A stretch of DNA of 24,869 nucleotides from contig JAKSCY010000707.1 in assembly GCA_022360355.1 (NCBI GenBank), forward strand, positions 1 through 24,869. Reading direction: 5' to 3'. The position numbers were made by a program, and so were the translations under genes. A model generated the notes under the pieces. That model saw only the letters and a program-made list of their open reading frames with translations, made no database searches and was not told the DNA's origin. This document shows positions 23,663 to 24,869 of the stretch, piece after piece. The stretch's first letter is position 1, and each line of letters starts with the position of its first letter. Source of the DNA: Chlorobiales bacterium (lineage in GTDB: Bacteria > Bacteroidota > Chlorobiia > Chlorobiales > Chlorobiaceae).

Positions 23663-24869
23663 CGAAAGCGGCAGAAAAGTACGGTGATAGTACCGCCATT
23701 ATCTCGGAAAAAGAGACACTTTCTTTCCGTGACCTCGAAACAACAACCGCCCGGCTAACAAATGCGCTGCTACATCACGGGATACAAAAGGGGGATGTCG
23801 TTACATTCTGCATGCCTAACAGTCCGGAGATGGTCCTGCTGCTCCTCACGTTGCTGAGAATGGAATCTATCGCCGCACCGCTGAACTATCGCTTTCCTTC
23901 ATCCAGACTGCAAACCCTGTTGCAGCCCCTGAAGCCCGCAGCACTTGTCGGTTCGAAAGATCTGACCGACAAGCTTTCCTCTCCACTGAAACTCGACCCC
24001 GAAAAGATTGTCGCAGAAAGCACCGTTGAAAAGCCTGTTTTCCGGCATGCCGAGAGTTCCCCTCAGCTCAACACCTCTGTCAGCATCATTCATACATCCT
24101 CCAGTTCGGGCACCCCCAAAGCCGCCCTGCACAGCCTCGGCAATCACCATTACAGCGCACTGGGTTCAAACGAAAACCTCCCCTTCGGTCCCGGCGACTT
24201 CTGGCTGCTCTCTTTGCCTCTTTTCCATATCGGCGGCTATGCGATGCTCTTCCGCTCGCTGCTTGGAGGAGGTGCGCTTGCCATTGCGGAACCCGGGACA
24301 CCGATCCAGGACACCCTGGTCCGGTTTCAGCTTTCGCATCTGTCACTGGTCCCCACACAGCTCTACCGGATGCTGCATGACAAGCAAGCCTTGAAACATC
24401 TGCAAAACCTCAAAGCCATCCTGCTTGGGGGAAGCGCCGTGGAACCTGCATTGCTCACAGAAGCATCGGTAGCGGAACTCCCGGTTTATCTGACCTACGG
24501 ATCGACCGAAATGAGTTCCCAGATAGCAACCACCCCCGGTCCGGTCAGCACCATTACTGCCGGCAGGGTGCTTCCTTACCGGGAACTCTCCATCGGTCCC
24601 GGAGAGGAGGTCCTCGTCAAAGGCCCCTGCCTTTTCCAGGGCTATCTCTCGGACAAAGGGCCGGTGCTTGAAACCGATGATTCAGGCTGGTTCCATACAG
24701 GGGATACCGGAATGTTCATGCCTGAAGGAGAACTGCAGGTCACCGGCAGAACGGATAACATGTTTATTTCAGGCGGGGAAAACATCCATCCGGAGGAGAT
24801 CGAGCGAGCCCTCTGCTCGCTCACGGGGGTCCTCAGAGCAGTTGTCGTCCCGACACCCGATCCCGAATA
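23650..24869 (+). CDS. menE: o-succinylbenzoate-CoA ligase MenE (partial, C-terminus beyond window)
   Basis: MenE activates o-succinylbenzoate with ATP and CoA, supplying the substrate of MenB. From ATG 23650 the frame has no stop through 406 codons to the right edge. Adenylate-forming motifs are visible: the P-loop-like HTSSSSGTPKAA (148-159), TYGSTEMSS (282-290), HTGDTGMF (349-356), GRTDNMFISGGENIHPEEIE split as GRTDN (366-370) and ISGGENIHPEEIE (373-385). The catalytic lysine of the C-terminal lobe lies beyond the window. Biochemically MenE acts before MenB although it is encoded last. It overlaps the menC end by 13 bp. No menA is present in the window. Confidence 0.93.
   Translation, partial: MDLVAKAAEKYGDSTAIISEKETLSFRDLETTTARLTNALLHHGIQKGDVVTFCMPNSPEMVLLLLTLLRMESIAAPLNYRFPSSRLQTLLQPLKPAALVGSKDLTDKLSSPLKLDPEKIVAESTVEKPVFRHAESSPQLNTSVSIIHTSSSSGTPKAALHSLGNHHYSALGSNENLPFGPGDFWLLSLPLFHIGGYAMLFRSLLGGGALAIAEPGTPIQDTLVRFQLSHLSLVPTQLYRMLHDKQALKHLQNLKAILLGGSAVEPALLTEASVAELPVYLTYGSTEMSSQIATTPGPVSTITAGRVLPYRELSIGPGEEVLVKGPCLFQGYLSDKGPVLETDDSGWFHTGDTGMFMPEGELQVTGRTDNMFISGGENIHPEEIERALCSLTGVLRAVVVPTPDPE

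Noticed and set aside
1..24869. CRISPR array, insertion sequence, prophage or toxin-antitoxin system
   Set aside because: No spaced direct repeats, transposase, integrase or phage frames were seen; gene content is housekeeping and metabolic throughout.

Overview
The window looks like ordinary chromosome of a green sulfur bacterium (Chlorobi/Chlorobiaceae). The strongest clue is a short-form BchY subunit of chlorophyllide oxidoreductase (bacteriochlorophyll synthesis). It sits among housekeeping genes with compact, mixed-strand spacing. Base composition looks close to balanced by eye, and strong Shine-Dalgarno sites are few. A complete classical menaquinone gene run on the right also fits this group. 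Naming the phylum is an inference from family resemblance; no rRNA gene is present to confirm it.

Left part (1-7300). rsgA (cut by the left edge) and recG run on the minus strand. A divergent rpmE-frr pair follows on the plus strand. bchY and a protein with two HU-like domains come next on the minus strand, and xseA on the plus strand. The frr and bchY coding regions overlap tail to tail by 14 bp. xseA and kdsB overlap tail to tail by 65 bp. These convergent pairs have no room for separate terminators.

Middle (7230-12560). A minus-strand series reads AGCS-type sodium/amino-acid symporter, gltA (citrate synthase), gatC, a DUF167 gene, dtd and kdsB; the last four are closely packed. A tRNA-Asp(GTC) on the plus strand follows, with an inverted repeat before it and a terminator-like hairpin after it.

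Right-middle (12556-16935, minus strand). A NYN-nuclease/LOTUS-type protein comes first. A 303-bp gene-free stretch follows, holding a perfect hairpin and short A-rich direct repeats. Then come copA and copZ (copper export ATPase and copper chaperone, 2 bp apart) and a DUF1848 protein with a radical-SAM-like cysteine motif at its C-terminus.

Right end (17053-24869, plus strand). A TPR lipoprotein precedes menF, menD, menH, menB, menC and menE (menE cut by the right edge). Together these convert chorismate to dihydroxynaphthoyl-CoA, the headgroup precursor of menaquinone and, in green sulfur bacteria, chlorobiumquinone. Most junctions overlap by a few bases, pointing to one translationally coupled operon. 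No mobile element, CRISPR array or phage gene was seen. The points most worth a second look are the DUF1848 protein, the tandem HU-like protein before bchY, the possible small ORF overlapping the recG start, and the intergenic hairpins.
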